From contig NZ_JAAIYO010000003.1 in assembly GCF_014930455.1 (NCBI RefSeq), forward strand, positions 868,001-932,000: a stretch of 64,000 nucleotides of DNA. Direction: 5' to 3'. How positions within the stretch are numbered: position 1 is the stretch's first letter; each line of letters starts with the position of its first letter. The stretch comes from Corallococcus soli. Its GTDB lineage: Bacteria > Myxococcota > Myxococcia > Myxococcales > Myxococcaceae. The position numbers were made by a program, and so were the translations under genes. The notes under the pieces were generated by a model. That model saw only the letters and a list, made by a program, of their open reading frames with translations, searched no databases and was not told the DNA's origin. Positions 62,267 to 64,000 of the stretch are shown here, in pieces.

Positions 62267-63190
62267 TTGCGCGATGACGAAGCCCCTCCCTACACCCCCG
62301 AAGGACGCCGTCCGGTGAGCGAAGGTCGTAAGCCACCACCGCCGGACGACCTCCCTCCGGACCCGGACGGGGAGGGGACGCCGCGCACGCCCGCCGACGC
62401 CTTCCGGGTGGCGCTGCCCAACTTCGAGGGGCCCCTCGACCTGCTGCTCCATCTCATCAAGGAGCACCGGGTTGACATCTTCGACATCCCGCTGGCCCTC
62501 ATCACCGCCAAGTACCTGGAGTACCTGGAGCGGATGCGGGAGCTGAACCTGGACATCGCCGGGGAGTTCCTGGTGATGGCCTCCACCCTCGCGCACCTGA
62601 AGAGCCGCATGCTCCTGCCCCGGCAGGACGCGGCCCAGGTGCCCGAAGGGGCGGACGCGCTCGCGGCGGTGGAGGAGGCCCAGGACCCTCGCGCGGAGCT
62701 GGTGCGCCGGCTGTTGGAGTACCAGAAGTACAAGGACGCCGCCGAGCACATGGCCAAGCAGGACATCCTGGACCGGGACGTCTTCACGCGCCGAGTGCCG
62801 GTGGAGGCCGTGCCCATCCCGGACGACGAAATCGGGCTCCAGGAGATTTCCGTCCTGAAGCTGGTGGAGGCGCTCGACCGGGTGCTCGAGCGCCTGACGC
62901 CCAAGGTGCAGCACGAGGTGGTGCTGGAGCGGGTGAGCCTGTCGGAGGCCATCCTCCGGATGGCCGAGCGCCTGCGCAAGGACGGGCAGGTGGTGTTCGA
63001 GGCGCTGTTCACGGAGGCGGCCACGCGCCAGGAGGTGGTCATCACCTTCATCGCCATGCTGGAGATGGTGAAGCGCCGCCTCATCCGGGTGTCCCAGGCG
63101 GAGCCCCTGGGCCCCATCCAGGTGATCCCCAACGGGGACGCGCTGGACACGCTGCTCCCCACGGAGGTTGACGAGAGTGACTACCGGTAA
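62267..63190 (+). CDS. scpA: Segregation and condensation protein A
   Basis: A 307-aa kleisin that bridges SMC heads in the bacterial condensin. The core starts at VALPNFEGPLDLLLHLIKEHRVDIFDIPLALIT (about 47-79), with DIAGEFLVMASTLAHLKSRMLLP and a C-terminal winged helix (RQEVVITFIAMLEMVKRRLIRVSQ). A Pro/Asp-rich extension of about 45 residues precedes the core; TTG 62267 is used, while GTG 62315 could also serve. Overlaps scpB by 14 bp. Confidence 0.94.
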   Translation: MRDDEAPPYTPEGRRPVSEGRKPPPPDDLPPDPDGEGTPRTPADAFRVALPNFEGPLDLLLHLIKEHRVDIFDIPLALITAKYLEYLERMRELNLDIAGEFLVMASTLAHLKSRMLLPRQDAAQVPEGADALAAVEEAQDPRAELVRRLLEYQKYKDAAEHMAKQDILDRDVFTRRVPVEAVPIPDDEIGLQEISVLKLVEALDRVLERLTPKVQHEVVLERVSLSEAILRMAERLRKDGQVVFEALFTEAATRQEVVITFIAMLEMVKRRLIRVSQAEPLGPIQVIPNGDALDTLLPTEVDESDYR

Positions 63191-64000
63191 CGGTCCCGAC
63201 GACGGTGACGAGACGCCCGCCCCCGGCACGCCCGGAGGCCCCGGCCCGTTCTCCGAGGAGGAGATCGCCGCCGTCACCGGCCCCGGTCCCGACGACGCGG
63301 AGCTGGACGGGGTGGAGCCCGCCGCCATCGAGGAGGACTCGGACGACAGCGTCCCGGACCTCCAGAGCTCCTTCGAAAAGCTCGTCTCCAAGAGCCGCAA
63401 CCTGTCCGCGGACCGCATCCGCACGGTGCTGGAGAGCGTGCTCTTCGTCGCCGAGCGGCCCCTGTCCGTGGATGAGCTGTACCAGGCCACCGGCATCCAC
63501 CGGGACGCCATCACCCAGGCGCTGGATCAGCTCTCCGGCATCCACAGGGAGGGCATCAGCGGCGTCGTGCTGTACGAGGTGGCGGGCGGGTGGCAGTTCC
63601 GCACGGACCCCCACTCCGCGGAGTACGTCCGGCGCTACCTGCGCGTGAAGCCGCAGCGGCTGACGCGGGCCGCCGTGGAGACCCTGGCCATCATCGCCTA
63701 CCGGCAGCCCGTCACCCGGCCGGAGCTGGAGGACATCCGCGGCGTGGACTGCGGCGCCGTCCTCAAGGCCCTGATGGACCGCAAGCTGGTGAAAATCCTG
63801 GGCAAGCGGGAAGAAGTCGGCCGCCCCATTCTTTATGGAACCACGCGCGAGTTCCTGGAGTTCTTCGCGCTGAAGGACCTGTCAGCGCTCCCCACGCTGC
63901 GGGAATTCCATGAATTGACCCAGGAGCACCGGGACATCGTGGAGAAGGAAGTGGCGCCGCCCGTACCCGTGGCGTCGGGGACGGTCCAGGCGCTGTCGGA
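63177..64000 (+). CDS. scpB: Segregation and condensation protein B, C-terminus beyond window
   Basis: Partner of ScpA in the SMC complex, about 274 residues visible. An acidic, Pro/Gly-rich N-terminal extension (about 1-70) precedes the paired winged-helix core: LSADRIRTVLESVLFVAERPLSVDELYQATG, YEVAGGWQFRTDP, LTRAAVETLAIIAYRQPVTRPELEDIRGV and VGRPILYGTTREFLEFF. GTG start at 63177 with GGAGG nine bp upstream. The 14-bp overlap with scpA indicates coupled translation. No stop before position 64000. Confidence 0.93.
   Translation, partial: MTTGNGPDDGDETPAPGTPGGPGPFSEEEIAAVTGPGPDDAELDGVEPAAIEEDSDDSVPDLQSSFEKLVSKSRNLSADRIRTVLESVLFVAERPLSVDELYQATGIHRDAITQALDQLSGIHREGISGVVLYEVAGGWQFRTDPHSAEYVRRYLRVKPQRLTRAAVETLAIIAYRQPVTRPELEDIRGVDCGAVLKALMDRKLVKILGKREEVGRPILYGTTREFLEFFALKDLSALPTLREFHELTQEHRDIVEKEVAPPVPVASGTVQALS

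Overview
The window is high-G+C chromosomal DNA that reads as a myxobacterium, most like Corallococcus or Myxococcus. The grounds are strong GC3 bias, many GTG starts, a SitA-type lipoprotein toxin with its immunity gene, a DUF4388 protein, Ala/Pro-rich envelope proteins and a delta-60-repeat lipoprotein. Gene density is high. No tRNA, rRNA, CRISPR array or intact IS was seen.

Left part (1-10.7 kb): a class I fructose-bisphosphate aldolase and a phosphoketolase cut by the window edge form a minus-strand pair, divergent from a double HAD protein whose second domain lacks its nucleophile. Next is a complete four-gene export operon: NodT-type outer-membrane factor, HlyD adaptor, two-NBD-plus-permease ABC protein and a second permease. 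From 10.7 to 15.7 kb there are five minus-strand envelope or secreted proteins: a Tyr-rich lipoprotein, a small secreted protein, a LamG protein, a putative beta-barrel protein and a monohaem lipoprotein.

Middle (15.9-41.2 kb): mostly housekeeping and ordinary accessory genes: a UbiB kinase, mutS, a DNase I-fold-like protein with a nuclear-localisation-like tail, a DUF3592-like membrane protein, an AmiC-type amidase, a SWIM-SNF2 ATPase, thiD, an alpha/beta hydrolase, a VTT membrane protein, a KGG-repeat protein, two tandem Kef-like antiporters, a Sua5/YciO protein, a membrane protein and xerD. It ends with an unusual fusion of an LCAT-like hydrolase, an M17-N/macro-like domain and a CHAT protease. 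An AT-rich, palindrome-rich non-coding island lies at 28.4-28.8 kb.

The most interesting block is 42.7-56.0 kb: a class I lanthipeptide gene cluster. Plus strand: two HlyD-type adaptors and a C39-peptidase ABC exporter. Facing it on the minus strand, in transcription order: lanC with a CCG zinc motif, three consecutive stand-alone SpaB_C-type proteins, a glutamylation-only LanB and a 56-aa precursor LanA ending at a strong terminator. A gene of unknown function follows the terminator. LanB/SpaB_C would dehydrate core Ser/Thr, LanC would form the thioether rings, and the C39 exporter would cut after a Gly-Ala site and export the product. The cluster is bracketed by two 83-bp direct repeats (about 92% identical). 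Each is a 5' leader plus first codons that could fold to hide its Shine-Dalgarno sequence. The right copy is fused to a duplicated internal piece of the DUF4388 gene located 4.8 kb away.

Right end (56.1-64 kb): a DUF1963 protein, a three-gene SitBAI-like contact-toxin cassette, the DUF4388 gene, trpS, scpA and the start of scpB.
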